Positions 1 to 8,041 of a DNA stretch of 64,000 nucleotides are shown in pieces. Position 1 is the first letter of the stretch. Each line of letters opens with the position of its first letter. The notes beneath the pieces were generated by a model. It was not told the origin of the DNA and did not search any database. It was given only the letters and a program-made list of their open reading frames with translations. Source of the stretch: Exiguobacterium sp. KRL4 (lineage in GTDB: Bacteria > Bacillota > Bacilli > Exiguobacteriales > Exiguobacteriaceae); the NCBI RefSeq assembly GCF_001870785.1, contig NZ_MOLV01000019.1, positions 62,001-126,000 on the forward strand, given 5' to 3'. Made by a program: the position numbers and the translations under genes.

Positions 1-1
1 T

Positions 2-1015
2 CAATTCCCGCTTGGTGTCATCGCCCTCCAAGTCATGACCGGTTTTTTGACTGCCGTGATGACGACGTTATTGTTTTTAAGTACACGCCAAGTTGATTGG
101 CATGTACTTTTCGTCCGTCAACAGGACTTTCCCGTTTTTCTGCTTGTCGTCGGCTTATCGCTCTTATTACCGTTAGCAATCGGGAGTATCCACTACTTCT
201 TTTTGCGCCGTGATTTTAAGAAAGTCACGACTGCCATCATCGAACTGGAGCAAGGAAAAGAAGTAACGATCGTGAATGGTCCTTACTTCCATACGTTGAC
301 CCGCTTATCCCGCATCGGCAAACGAATTGATGAGCAGGTCGAAACTGTCCAAAAAATCAGCACCCGTCCGCAACACATTGAGCAAGTCCGCGTTCAGGCC
401 ATCACGGAGGAACGAAAACGGCTTGCCCGTGACCTGCATGACTCCGTCTCCCAGCAGCTGTATGCGATTTCGATGATGACGACGGCTGCGAAACAAACGA
501 TTCTAACCCAACCTGAAACCGCTGCCAAACAAATTGATCTCGTTGAGACGATGGCCCAGACAGCTCAGTCCGAAATGCGTTCCCTGTTGTTACAGTTACG
601 CCCTGTCGAACTGGAAGGCATGACCCTCCAACAAGGATTAACGCAACTGTTAGAAGAATTATCTAGAAAACAGTCCACCGAATTGAGTTGGAAGCTCGAA
701 GCCATCGAACTCCCCCGTCCGATTGAAAATGAACTGTTCCGGATCGTCCAAGAAGGGTTGACCAACGCGTTACGTCACGCTAAAGCTTCACATATGGATA
801 TCGAGTTGCGTCAATTCAATGATACGATCATCTTGAGCATGAACGATGATGGGGTCGGTTTCATCGTGGATGAAAAGAAGCTTGCTTCGTACGGTATCAA
901 TTCAATGCGCGAACGAACGGCCGAGATGGGTGGAACGATTCGTCTCGTCAGTGTCCCCGGACAAGGAACACAAATTGAAGTAAAATTGAGAAAAGATCGG
1001 ATGGTGCAAGTATGA
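2..1015 (+). CDS. liaS: Sensor histidine kinase LiaS (5' end cut by window edge)
   Basis: Membrane sensor kinase of the cell-envelope stress system LiaSR (VraSR in staphylococci), which phosphorylates LiaR. The frame is open to the left edge, so the true start lies outside; the first internal ATG is at 35. Two membrane segments are visible, followed by a linker, the HisKA_3 motif ERKRLARDLHDSVSQQL with the phosphorylated His in RDLHD, and a C-terminal HATPase (NELFRIVQEGLTNALRHAKA, then DDGVGF and YGINSMRERTAEMGG). About 337 residues are visible against roughly 350-360 for the family, so little is missing. It overlaps liaR by four bases (ATGA). The family's usual partner liaF would lie upstream. 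Confidence 0.9.
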   Translation, partial: QFPLGVIALQVMTGFLTAVMTTLLFLSTRQVDWHVLFVRQQDFPVFLLVVGLSLLLPLAIGSIHYFFLRRDFKKVTTAIIELEQGKEVTIVNGPYFHTLTRLSRIGKRIDEQVETVQKISTRPQHIEQVRVQAITEERKRLARDLHDSVSQQLYAISMMTTAAKQTILTQPETAAKQIDLVETMAQTAQSEMRSLLLQLRPVELEGMTLQQGLTQLLEELSRKQSTELSWKLEAIELPRPIENELFRIVQEGLTNALRHAKASHMDIELRQFNDTIILSMNDDGVGFIVDEKKLASYGINSMRERTAEMGGTIRLVSVPGQGTQIEVKLRKDRMVQV

Positions 1016-1641
1016 TACGTGTGTTATTAGTCGATGATCATGAGATGGTTCGTGCAGGTGTATCTGCCTTTTTGTCCACGCAGGCAGATATCGAAGTTGT
1101 GGCAGAAGCATCAGATGGACAGGTCGGAGCTGAACTGGCTTTAAAGCATCGTCCTGATGTGATTTTAATGGATTTAGTCATGGAACCGGTTGACGGCGTT
1201 GAAGGAACACGATTGATTCGTAAAGACTGGCCAGAAGCCAAGATTCTTGTTGTCACAAGCTTTCTAGACGATGAAAAAGTCTACCCGGTCATTGAAGCAG
1301 GAGCCATGAGTTATGTCTTAAAAACAGCTAGTGCGTTTGAAATCGCGGAGGCCATCCGTAAAACTGCGAGCGGACAGTCCGTCATGGCTGCCCAAGTCAC
1401 CGGTAAAATGATGGAACGTTTACGAAGACCAACGAGCCATCTGCATGACGATCTGACAGAGCGAGAACAGGAAGTCCTGCAGTTAATGGCACGTGGCATG
1501 GCCAACCAAGAAATTGCGGATGAACTGTTCATTTCGTTGAAGACCGTCAAGACGCATGTCTCAAATATCTTATCGAAACTTGATGTCGTCGACCGGACAC
1601 AAGCGGTAGTTTATGCCTTTAAGCACGGAATTGTGAAATAA
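1012..1641 (+). CDS. liaR: Response regulator LiaR (NarL/FixJ family)
   Basis: DNA-binding response regulator partnered with the preceding LiaS kinase; the 209 residues match the family length. It has an N-terminal receiver domain (LLVDDHEMVRAGV, phospho-Asp in DVILMDLVME, Lys in SYVLKTAS) and a C-terminal LuxR-type helix-turn-helix (LTEREQEVLQLMARGMANQEIADELFISLKTVKTH). The ATGA overlap with liaS implies coupled translation. In Bacillus the homologue answers envelope stress from lipid-II-active antibiotics; that role is inferred from the family. Confidence 0.93.
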   Translation: MIRVLLVDDHEMVRAGVSAFLSTQADIEVVAEASDGQVGAELALKHRPDVILMDLVMEPVDGVEGTRLIRKDWPEAKILVVTSFLDDEKVYPVIEAGAMSYVLKTASAFEIAEAIRKTASGQSVMAAQVTGKMMERLRRPTSHLHDDLTEREQEVLQLMARGMANQEIADELFISLKTVKTHVSNILSKLDVVDRTQAVVYAFKHGIVK

Positions 1642-1709
1642 CCTTTGATTTTTGAACTCTTTTCTTCTTTTTTATACTTAAAAAGTTCGATGTGACAGAT
1701 TTTTCATTC

Positions 1710-1762
1710 TAAAAAAACGAACAAGTTCCTCCAAGGTATAGGAGAAACTTGTTCGTTTTTTG
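1710..1762. terminator. Bidirectional terminator between liaR and cbaA
   Basis: A perfect inverted repeat AAAAAACGAACAAGTT / AACTTGTTCGTTTTTT lies between the convergent liaR and oxidase genes, with a T-run on either strand. Confidence 0.85.
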
Positions 1763-1776
1763 TATGGCACAATCTG

Positions 1777-3468
1777 TCACCACAATTTCCATCCAGGTGC
1801 CCCAGGAGGTGCATTCTCAATCATATGCCAAATCGGAACCGTATACGCAAAAGCAATCAACGCAAACGTCACGAAAATCCAAAGTTTCCAATTCTCAAAG
1901 AAAAGTGGTGTCTGCATCGCCGCTTCTTCTGTTTCAGCAACCGGAAATTCCTCGATTCCTTTTGGAGCTCGAAAAGCAAGTTGGAACATGGCGAATAAAA
2001 ACAACAGAATCGAGATGAACAAAATCGTCCCGCCGATTGCCATCGCAGCATGATAGGGAATCCAGTCGGCTACCAACGAATCTTTAAAATAGGCTGCCGG
2101 ACCGGTCCGTCTTGGGTTCCCGAGTAAGCCTGAGATATGCATCGCGGTTGACATAAAGAGCATACCAACCGTCCACGTTGCTGTTTGAATGAGACCGATG
2201 CGATTGATTTGTTTCGTCAGTGTCCGCCCTCTTAACAACGGAACCAGCCAATACGCTGTTCCAAAAAACGTCAAGGCGACGGCTGCTCCGACCGTGATAT
2301 GAAAATGTCCCGTCACCCACAGCGTATTATGAACAACGATATTTAATTGATGGGAAGCGTTGATGACGCCACCCGCACCAGCCGGAATAAAAAAGAGCAT
2401 ACCGACAAAAGGTGCTAAAAATCGAACATCCCGATACGGCATCTTCTTGATCCATCCAAATAAGCCGGTGGCTCCGTTTCGTCGGCCCGCTAATTCAAAT
2501 GTTGCAAACATCGAAAATGCCGTCATCAACGATGGAATGATGACAAGAAACGTTAAGACAACTTGAATATATTTCCAAAAAGCTGAAATACCCGGTTCTA
2601 ATAATTGATGGTGAAAGCCAACAGGGAAAGAAAACAGTAAAAACAATAAAAATGACATCCGGGCTAATGCATCGGAAAAAATCTTTCCTCCAACAATTTT
2701 AGGAATCACTGTATACCAAACAATATATGCTGGTAATAACCAAAAATAGACGAGGGGATGACCAAAATACCAAAACAGTGTCCGTGATAGCTCAATTCCA
2801 ACTTTATCCGTCCACCCAAGCGATAAGGGTAATAGTTGAAACAAAATCGTAGCTGCAACACCTAGCGTCGCAACAACCCATAACAACACGGTCATGATGC
2901 TCATGTATGCCTGTAGTGGTGGATGAACACCTGGGTGTTCCCGTTTATAATCAGCGTACATCCGGAACATCGCACCGGAAGAAATCCAAGTGCCGACGAC
3001 AAAAATAACAAGACCAATATAAAAGACAGGGTGTGCCTTTAATGGCGCATAGAAAGTGTATAAGACCGAGGCTTCACCAGCAAGAACCATCCAGGTGACG
3101 AGCACGACTCCAAGCATCATCAACCAAAAACCAACCCATCCCAGTCGTCTCGGAAATTCTTCAAAACGACCAAACGATTGTCCTAAAAATGAGAATAATA
3201 ATCCAAAGATAAATAATGTCGTAAAAACAATGGCTAACATCAGTCCATGTGCAGTCAACAATTCGTAATAACCGATTCCAGCGATTTCCGGAATGACTCC
3301 TGTCCGCACAAGCGTTTGTAACAAACCACATAATCCACCGATCAACAATGCGACGAGCGAAAAACTGACATACGCAAATGCTAGTTTCGCTTCTTTTACC
3401 CCTAATTCAGTCGCAGGCATTCCCCGCTCTATCTCAAAATCTTTTAATTTTTTAGAAATGGCATTCAT
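1777..3468 (-). CDS. cbaA: Cytochrome c oxidase subunit I, ba3 type
   Basis: Catalytic subunit of a B-type (ba3-like) haem-copper terminal oxidase in the cytoplasmic membrane, reducing O2 to water. It has 563 residues and many membrane helices. Ligands are visible: His74 in LLTAHGLML (low-spin haem), FGHPLVYFWLLPAY carrying the Tyr cross-linked to a CuB His, the HH pair in GFHHQLLEP (CuB), and HNTLWVTGHFHITVG (haem ligands). It begins directly after the subunit II stop codon, with GGTGG as ribosome binding site. It is the last gene of the IIa-II-I operon. Enzymes of this class usually have high oxygen affinity, which would fit control by the neighbouring fnr; that link is inference. Confidence 0.93.
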   Translation of the reverse strand: MNAISKKLKDFEIERGMPATELGVKEAKLAFAYVSFSLVALLIGGLCGLLQTLVRTGVIPEIAGIGYYELLTAHGLMLAIVFTTLFIFGLLFSFLGQSFGRFEEFPRRLGWVGFWLMMLGVVLVTWMVLAGEASVLYTFYAPLKAHPVFYIGLVIFVVGTWISSGAMFRMYADYKREHPGVHPPLQAYMSIMTVLLWVVATLGVAATILFQLLPLSLGWTDKVGIELSRTLFWYFGHPLVYFWLLPAYIVWYTVIPKIVGGKIFSDALARMSFLLFLLFSFPVGFHHQLLEPGISAFWKYIQVVLTFLVIIPSLMTAFSMFATFELAGRRNGATGLFGWIKKMPYRDVRFLAPFVGMLFFIPAGAGGVINASHQLNIVVHNTLWVTGHFHITVGAAVALTFFGTAYWLVPLLRGRTLTKQINRIGLIQTATWTVGMLFMSTAMHISGLLGNPRRTGPAAYFKDSLVADWIPYHAAMAIGGTILFISILLFLFAMFQLAFRAPKGIEEFPVAETEEAAMQTPLFFENWKLWIFVTFALIAFAYTVPIWHMIENAPPGAPGWKLW

Positions 3469-3939
3469 TTAATCCACCACCTTGATTTTTGTCGACATCA
3501 TATGATGCGCTGTACCACAATATTCATTACAGACAATCAAGTAGTCACCGGCTTTTTCAAATGTATACTCCAGTGAATTGATATGCCCCGGTACGACCAT
3601 CATGTTGACGTTTGTTTTAACGATTTCAAATCCATGAACCACATCTTTTGATGTGACGAGAAAATTAACGGTTGCCCCTTTTTTAATGACCATGTCTTGA
3701 GGGGTGAATTGAAAGGCTTGCGAAACCATGACCGCTTCGTACTTGTTATCATCAATTTTTTTTAGTCCTGGCTTATCGAATGGTTTTGTCTGATCGACTT
3801 GCGTTGGATCAATCAGTGTTGCATCAGATGGCGGCTGATTTCCCGATGCAAAGGCAGACACTCCGATGATCAATAAGAAAACAGCTAACATCACGCAACC
3901 AAATCCTAACCAGATTTTCTCTAAACGATGAATATGCAT
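3469..3939 (-). CDS. cbaB: Cytochrome c oxidase subunit II, ba3 type
   Basis: Electron-entry subunit with a binuclear CuA site. It has one N-terminal membrane anchor (VMLAVFLLIIGVSAFAS, residues about 17-33) and an extracellular cupredoxin domain. CuA ligands are seen in VVHGFE and in the C-terminal motif VCNEYCGTAHHMM (CxxxC, His, Met). Its 156 residues match the short subunit II of ba3 oxidases. It lies between the IIa peptide gene and subunit I, with an AGGAGG ribosome binding site. Confidence 0.92.
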   Translation of the reverse strand: MHIHRLEKIWLGFGCVMLAVFLLIIGVSAFASGNQPPSDATLIDPTQVDQTKPFDKPGLKKIDDNKYEAVMVSQAFQFTPQDMVIKKGATVNFLVTSKDVVHGFEIVKTNVNMMVVPGHINSLEYTFEKAGDYLIVCNEYCGTAHHMMSTKIKVVD

Positions 3940-3951
3940 TGTCTTTCCTCC

Positions 3952-4065
3952 TCATCTTGAACTAAATAATAGAAAAATCGATCCCCACATGCCGATGATG
4001 ACTCCGGCGACGATGAAGACGGCGACCAGTGTTCCATGTAAATTCGATTCCGGTTTGGTACTCAT
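3952..4065 (-). CDS. Cytochrome c oxidase subunit IIa-like single-helix peptide
   Basis: A 37-residue peptide beginning MSTKPESNLHGTLVAVFI, with one membrane helix. I chose this ATG because AAAGGGG precedes it by about eight bases; the longer in-frame reading upstream has no ribosome binding site and an unlikely sequence. Position before subunit II and the small single-helix form match subunit IIa of ba3 oxidases, which structurally replaces the second helix that subunit II lacks. Confidence 0.82.
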   Translation of the reverse strand: MSTKPESNLHGTLVAVFIVAGVIIGMWGSIFLLFSSR

Positions 4066-4102
4066 GACGTAAAACCCCTTTCTCATTTCACCTCTGTGAC
4101 GT

Positions 4103-4152
4103 ACCTTTATTTTAAATAAGACTCGCATGAAGAAACCGTGATAAAAATCACA
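4103..4152 (-). promoter_or_regulatory. Oxidase operon promoter with Fnr/Crp-like palindrome
   Basis: CGTGATAAAAATCACA at 4137-4152 fits the Fnr/Crp-family pattern TGTGA-N6-TCACA except for the first base. On the minus strand a TAAAAT -10 box lies at 4114-4109, giving a predicted start near 4102-4103. The palindrome centre is then about -41.5 to -42.5, the class II activator position. No good -35 box is present, which suits activation. The regulator gene fnr lies just upstream. Confidence 0.65.
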
Positions 4153-4225
4153 GTAGTTGTGACAATTTCGCTGTTTCCATTTGAAAAACACACATAAAGT
4201 TCACATTTTGCATTGGAACAAATCA

Positions 4226-4258
4226 AAAAATCCTCCTGTCTCAAAGACAAGAGGATTG
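4226..4258 (-). terminator. Terminator after fnr
   Basis: On the minus strand AATCCTCTTGTCT / AGACAGGAGGATT forms a stem followed by a T-run, just after the fnr stop codon. Confidence 0.8.
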
Positions 4259-4270
4259 ATCCTAAAACTA

Positions 4271-4978
4271 TTAAATCCGGCAAACGCCTACCGGACAACC
4301 TTCACAGTGACATAGGTCCCTTAGATACTTGGCATCATGAATGATGATTTTAGTAGTTGTTGATGAAATGACCTTGTCCTTTTTCCACTGAGAAAACATC
4401 CGATTAACGGTTTCACGTGGTGCACCAATCAATTGTCCGAGTTCACTATCTGACGGTCGTTCCGAAAGTATATAGTCTTCTCCAACTTGTTTGCCGTTCA
4501 TCGCAATCAAGCGGAGTAAGGTCGAAGCAAGGGCACCTTGTTTTCCGAATAATAAAAGATCTCGTAATTTCGTTTCTGACTGTTTTCGCATGAGCGCTTG
4601 CCACCGCATGATTTCTAACGCAAAAACTCCATCACGTTTCATCAGTTCTTCTAACTTACTTTTAGGGATGACACCAAGTACGCTGTCTTCCATCGTTTCG
4701 ACGCTATACGAACTTGGAAATGCCTCTCCGACATCAAATTCACCAAATAAGTCCCCTTTAAAATACAAAAACATCATTAAAGGACTTCCCTTTTTCGTTA
4801 ACTTCGACAATTTGACACCGCCTTGCTTCACATAAAACAGCTTATCGTTTAGTTCCCCTTCCCAACAAACGATCGCATCCTTTTTGAAAGTCACCTCGGT
4901 CATGAAATCTTCCAGTATCATTCGCGTCTCCGTCGATAAAACAAAGGTATTGGCTTCTGTCGTCCCACAAGCAAGCAT
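4271..4978 (-). CDS. fnr: Fnr-type oxygen-sensing regulator with C-terminal Fe-S cysteines
   Basis: Crp/Fnr-family regulator of 235 residues: cNMP-binding-like beta barrel (about 20-115), dimer helix, and a winged helix with recognition region SELGQLIGAPRETVNRMFSQW. The C-terminus LCHCEGCPVGVCRI has Cys225-x2-Cys228-x4-Cys233, the spacing of the 4Fe-4S ligands in Bacillus subtilis Fnr; as I recall, that protein uses an Asp (Asp141) as fourth ligand, and Asp140 lies close to that place here. It is therefore predicted to sense oxygen and not cAMP. AAAGGAG precedes the ATG. It has its own terminator and lies next to the oxidase operon whose promoter carries a matching palindrome. Confidence 0.88.
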   Translation of the reverse strand: MLACGTTEANTFVLSTETRMILEDFMTEVTFKKDAIVCWEGELNDKLFYVKQGGVKLSKLTKKGSPLMMFLYFKGDLFGEFDVGEAFPSSYSVETMEDSVLGVIPKSKLEELMKRDGVFALEIMRWQALMRKQSETKLRDLLLFGKQGALASTLLRLIAMNGKQVGEDYILSERPSDSELGQLIGAPRETVNRMFSQWKKDKVISSTTTKIIIHDAKYLRDLCHCEGCPVGVCRI

Positions 4979-5094
4979 GTCGCATTCTCCTTTCCTGGAT
5001 TCCTTCTGACCTCAGTATAGAACATCACACGAACAAAAGGCGTTTTTTCAAAAGATTGTCAAACATTGTTCACCTTTTCACATTTTAATTTTAA

Positions 5095-5142
5095 ATAAAA
5101 AGGGATGGATTCAAAAGTTCTTTCCTTTCAAATCCATCCCTC
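5095..5142 (-). terminator. Terminator of the teichoic acid operon
   Basis: AGGGATGGATT / AATCCATCCCT inverted repeat followed by TTTTT on the minus strand, immediately after tagB. Confidence 0.8.
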
Positions 5143-5158
5143 TAATGAGTCCAGACAA

Positions 5159-6304
5159 TCAATTCGTCGTTTCTGGGTAATAAAATTCAATAATTCGTTG
5201 CGTCGCTTGCCCTGGTATTTCGGTATACCAGAACGTCTTAAAATTCTTCATCGCAATCCGACTGTCGTCCAGAGCACGATCCGAACTGATCCAGTTGAAT
5301 ACCGTTTCAATTCGATTAGTAGCTACTACAGGAAGCGGGGCCGGATACGATTCAATAATTCCTGGTAGTTGACGATACGTATCGATATCTGGTGTATAAA
5401 GAATCGTCGGAATATCAAGCAGACAACTTTCAAACGGAATGGACGAATAGTCCGTGACGAGAACATCCGTAATGAGTAGATAATCATTGATGGCATATTC
5501 GTCCGTTACAAAGTGAACGTGCTTTTTTTGATGCATAAACGTTGAGCGTACGGTCGGATGTAACTTGACAAGGATCGTCCACCCTTGATCCGTCAATCGT
5601 TCCAACTGATGAACCGTCTGACCTTCCATTCCATTGTGTTCCCGGTAAGTTGGAGCATACAACATAATCCGTCGTCCGGCCTGTTGATAGGCATTTTGCA
5701 GTTGTTCTTTGATTTCCTTATGCTGTTCGTTGAACCAATAGTCTGTCCGTGGCACTCCAAACGACTTAAAGACGGTTTTCGGCAAATCATGTGGAGCCAA
5801 AAATTGGGTCGCACATGGTTCTCCTGGCACAACAAAATCACCGTACCGCTGATAAACACGCTTAAACCGTTCGCGTGTCTGTTTAGAAACCATTAAGCTT
5901 CTTGACGAAGACAAACCAAATTGTTTTAGTGTCCCTGCAGCATGCCAGAGTTGTACCCGTTGTGTTCCTTTTCGAATCGGCGCGACACTAAACTCACCGA
6001 TATAATTATCAATAAAGATATGTTTAGATGTTGCTAATAAATAAGCCAATCGAATGAAACGAAGTCGCCGATAAGGCAACCGATATTCTGTTGCCCATAG
6101 TTGTGCGCATTTCACAAATTTTCTATCATAAACTAAATAACGTTTTTCTTTCGGGAATGCCGTCAGGAGTGCATCATTAATCGGTTTTACATTATCACCG
6201 TATGTGACCCAAAAGAGCGTTACCGGCTTCACGGGTAACAAACAGAAGATACGATAGAAGATCCGAAAAAGTAGCAAATAGATTTGCACGATACTCTCTC
6301 TCAC
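5159..6304 (-). CDS. tagB: CDP-glycerol glycerophosphotransferase, TagB-like primase
   Basis: Predicted peripheral membrane enzyme transferring glycerol phosphate from CDP-glycerol in wall teichoic acid synthesis. The 381 residues match TagB. Family motifs: VQLWHAAGTLK (His121), LVKLHPT (His249) and VTDYSSIPFE (284-293). The N-terminus is hydrophobic or amphipathic. The start is GTG, preceded by GGAAGGA. It is the third gene after tagF-like and tagD. Assignment to the primase rather than the polymerase rests on length and on the contrast with the SFLGKQYSDNP motif in the other paralogue, so it is moderately sure. Confidence 0.8.
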   Translation of the reverse strand: MRESIVQIYLLLFRIFYRIFCLLPVKPVTLFWVTYGDNVKPINDALLTAFPKEKRYLVYDRKFVKCAQLWATEYRLPYRRLRFIRLAYLLATSKHIFIDNYIGEFSVAPIRKGTQRVQLWHAAGTLKQFGLSSSRSLMVSKQTRERFKRVYQRYGDFVVPGEPCATQFLAPHDLPKTVFKSFGVPRTDYWFNEQHKEIKEQLQNAYQQAGRRIMLYAPTYREHNGMEGQTVHQLERLTDQGWTILVKLHPTVRSTFMHQKKHVHFVTDEYAINDYLLITDVLVTDYSSIPFESCLLDIPTILYTPDIDTYRQLPGIIESYPAPLPVVATNRIETVFNWISSDRALDDSRIAMKNFKTFWYTEIPGQATQRIIEFYYPETTN

Positions 6305-6328
6305 GTTAATCCCGTCCTTCCAAGAAGA

Positions 6329-6353
6329 AAGACCGCACGTGTCGTGTGGTCTT
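6329..6353 (-). other. Hairpin between tagD and tagB
   Basis: AAGACCaCACG / CGTGcGGTCTT inverted repeat in the 57-base tagD-tagB gap, followed on the minus strand by TTCTTCTT, not a clean T-run. It may be a weak attenuator or an RNA-processing or stability hairpin that lowers tagB output. Confidence 0.45.
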
Positions 6354-6361
6354 GTTGTTTC

Positions 6362-6751
6362 TTAACCGTTCCCTAATTCAGTTTTAATTTGGCTTGTCGA
6401 AATGCCTTCCGTCCGACTGAGATACACGACTTCACAATACTCTTTCAGGAAGTCAAATTCACCCTTCCAGTCGTCCCCCATGACAAACGTATCGATTTGA
6501 TGTTCTTGTACATCACTGATTTTTTGATCCCAGTTGTTTTCAGCAATGACTTCGTCCACATACCGAATCGATTCCAAAATCAATTTACGGTTTTCAAAGC
6601 TATGGTACGATTCCTTATGTTTTAAGCGGTTAAACTCATCTGTAGAAATCGCCACCACTAAATAATCGCCCATCTCTTTTGCCCGTTTAAGGATATTGAT
6701 ATGTCCCCAGTGTAATAAATCAAATGTTCCATACGTGATGACTTTTTTCAT
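6362..6751 (-). CDS. tagD: Glycerol-3-phosphate cytidylyltransferase
   Basis: Makes CDP-glycerol from CTP and glycerol 3-phosphate, the donor used by both neighbouring transferases. It has 129 residues, the usual length. The nucleotidyltransferase signature HxGH is seen in LLHWGHINI (residues 14 and 17), and RTEGISTS (113-120) is the second signature. AAAGGAG precedes the ATG; the start overlaps the stop of the upstream transferase by four bases. Confidence 0.95.
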   Translation of the reverse strand: MKKVITYGTFDLLHWGHINILKRAKEMGDYLVVAISTDEFNRLKHKESYHSFENRKLILESIRYVDEVIAENNWDQKISDVQEHQIDTFVMGDDWKGEFDFLKEYCEVVYLSRTEGISTSQIKTELGNG

Positions 6752-7965
6752 GATGATTCTCCTTTATGCTGATTGCTGACGAGTTGCAGGATTCGGTTGC
6801 ATGCTTGCCGAGAAGCCGTTCCGTCATCCCATTGACAAAACTTTTTATCGAATGTCGCAAAACGGACGCCGTATCGGCTGTTCCATTCGGACAACCGATT
6901 CATTTCTTCAAACAATCGTTCTTCTTGTAATACAAGTGGTCCCGGCGCTTCTTGCTCGAAATCGAAATAAAATCCGCGCAATCGATCCCGGTAATGTTCT
7001 AAATCATACGTGTAAAAAATCATCGGTCGTTTCAGATGCGCATAGTCAAACATGACGGAAGAATAATCGGTGATCATCGCATCCGCCGCGATGTACAAAT
7101 CGGAAATATCCGGATAATCCGATGCATTATGGACAGACGGATAAGCTGACGTATCCACCTGATCCGCCACTAAATAATGCATCCGAATCAACAGCGCGTA
7201 CTCCGCTCCAAACCGTTTTTCGAACTGTTCGAGCGAAAACGGGAGTGTAAAGGAATAGGACCCTTGTGCCGCGTATTCATTATCCCGCCAAGTCGGCGCA
7301 TACAGAATAATTTTTTTAGTCCGGTCGATTTGGTAACGGGAATAAACACGTTCAAGGATTTCCGGATGCCGGTCCGTCTGGTAGAACAGATCATTCCGCG
7401 GATAACCGATTTCGAGTAACTCTCCTGTAAAATCAAACGCCCGTCTGAAGATTTCACTTGAATACGCATTCGGTGAAATCAACAGGTCCCACTTTGCTGC
7501 CTCGCACGCAAAGTCACGTTTGTATCGTTCTGTCGTCGTATTCGCCATCTGAACATCATCCATATCGAGCGCCAATCTCTTCAACGGTGTTCCGTGCCAC
7601 GTCTGTAAATAGATTGTCCCGCTTCGTTTATATAACCAAGATGGCAACCGACTGTTTGAAACCCAGACCCGTGATGTCGCGAGCAGATAAATCCAACGAA
7701 TCGTCATCCGATCCACCGTTTGAACTGTGGCATCATCAAACGTACTCCGGCGGTCTTTACTGAACAGCAATTCGAATTCCGGATGTTCCTGTTGGAAGGC
7801 TTCATAAATCGCACGTGGATTATCACTGTACTGCTTCCCCAAAAAACTTTCGAAGACTATTCGATGTTGGCGAACGGGCAGACAGGCAAACAACCGCATC
7901 ACGAGATGTAATATCGCTTCAATTAGTTTGACTTTTTTAACCCACTGACGTAGTTGACGTTTCAA
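6748..7965 (-). CDS. CDP-glycerol glycerophosphotransferase (TagF-like polymerase)
   Basis: Second CDP-glycerol transferase, 405 residues. It carries SFLGKQYSDNPRAIYEAF (about 40-57), typical of poly(glycerol phosphate) polymerases, LQTWHGTPLKRLALDMDD (His124), a late LLIRMHY segment and ITDYSSVMFDY. It is shorter than the roughly 740-residue TagF of B. subtilis 168 and corresponds to its catalytic half with little of the N-terminal region. First gene of the teichoic acid operon, with AAGGAG upstream and its own promoter in the end of the aldehyde dehydrogenase gene. Confidence 0.82.
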   Translation of the reverse strand: MKRQLRQWVKKVKLIEAILHLVMRLFACLPVRQHRIVFESFLGKQYSDNPRAIYEAFQQEHPEFELLFSKDRRSTFDDATVQTVDRMTIRWIYLLATSRVWVSNSRLPSWLYKRSGTIYLQTWHGTPLKRLALDMDDVQMANTTTERYKRDFACEAAKWDLLISPNAYSSEIFRRAFDFTGELLEIGYPRNDLFYQTDRHPEILERVYSRYQIDRTKKIILYAPTWRDNEYAAQGSYSFTLPFSLEQFEKRFGAEYALLIRMHYLVADQVDTSAYPSVHNASDYPDISDLYIAADAMITDYSSVMFDYAHLKRPMIFYTYDLEHYRDRLRGFYFDFEQEAPGPLVLQEERLFEEMNRLSEWNSRYGVRFATFDKKFCQWDDGTASRQACNRILQLVSNQHKGESS

Positions 7966-8012
7966 AACGCATACTCCTTATTTCAACAAAATTTACTTAT
8001 TCTAGAACTTCG

Positions 8013-8041
8013 TATTTAACAAACCTCAATCATCATAACAA
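8013..8041 (-). promoter_or_regulatory. Sigma-A-like promoter of the tag operon
   Basis: On the minus strand TTGTTA (8041-8036), a 17-base spacer and TAAATA (8018-8013). It overlaps the stop codon of the aldehyde dehydrogenase gene, and no terminator separates that gene from tag, so read-through is also possible. Confidence 0.5.

Noticed and set aside
1749-2053. Open frames on the plus strand inside the oxidase subunit I gene
   Set aside because: They are antisense to cbaA, which has all haem and copper ligands; no ribosome binding site or protein-like composition.
4979-5094. Fnr self-regulation site upstream of fnr
   Set aside because: TGTGAAAAGGTGAACA on the minus strand has one good half only; two mismatches in the other half.
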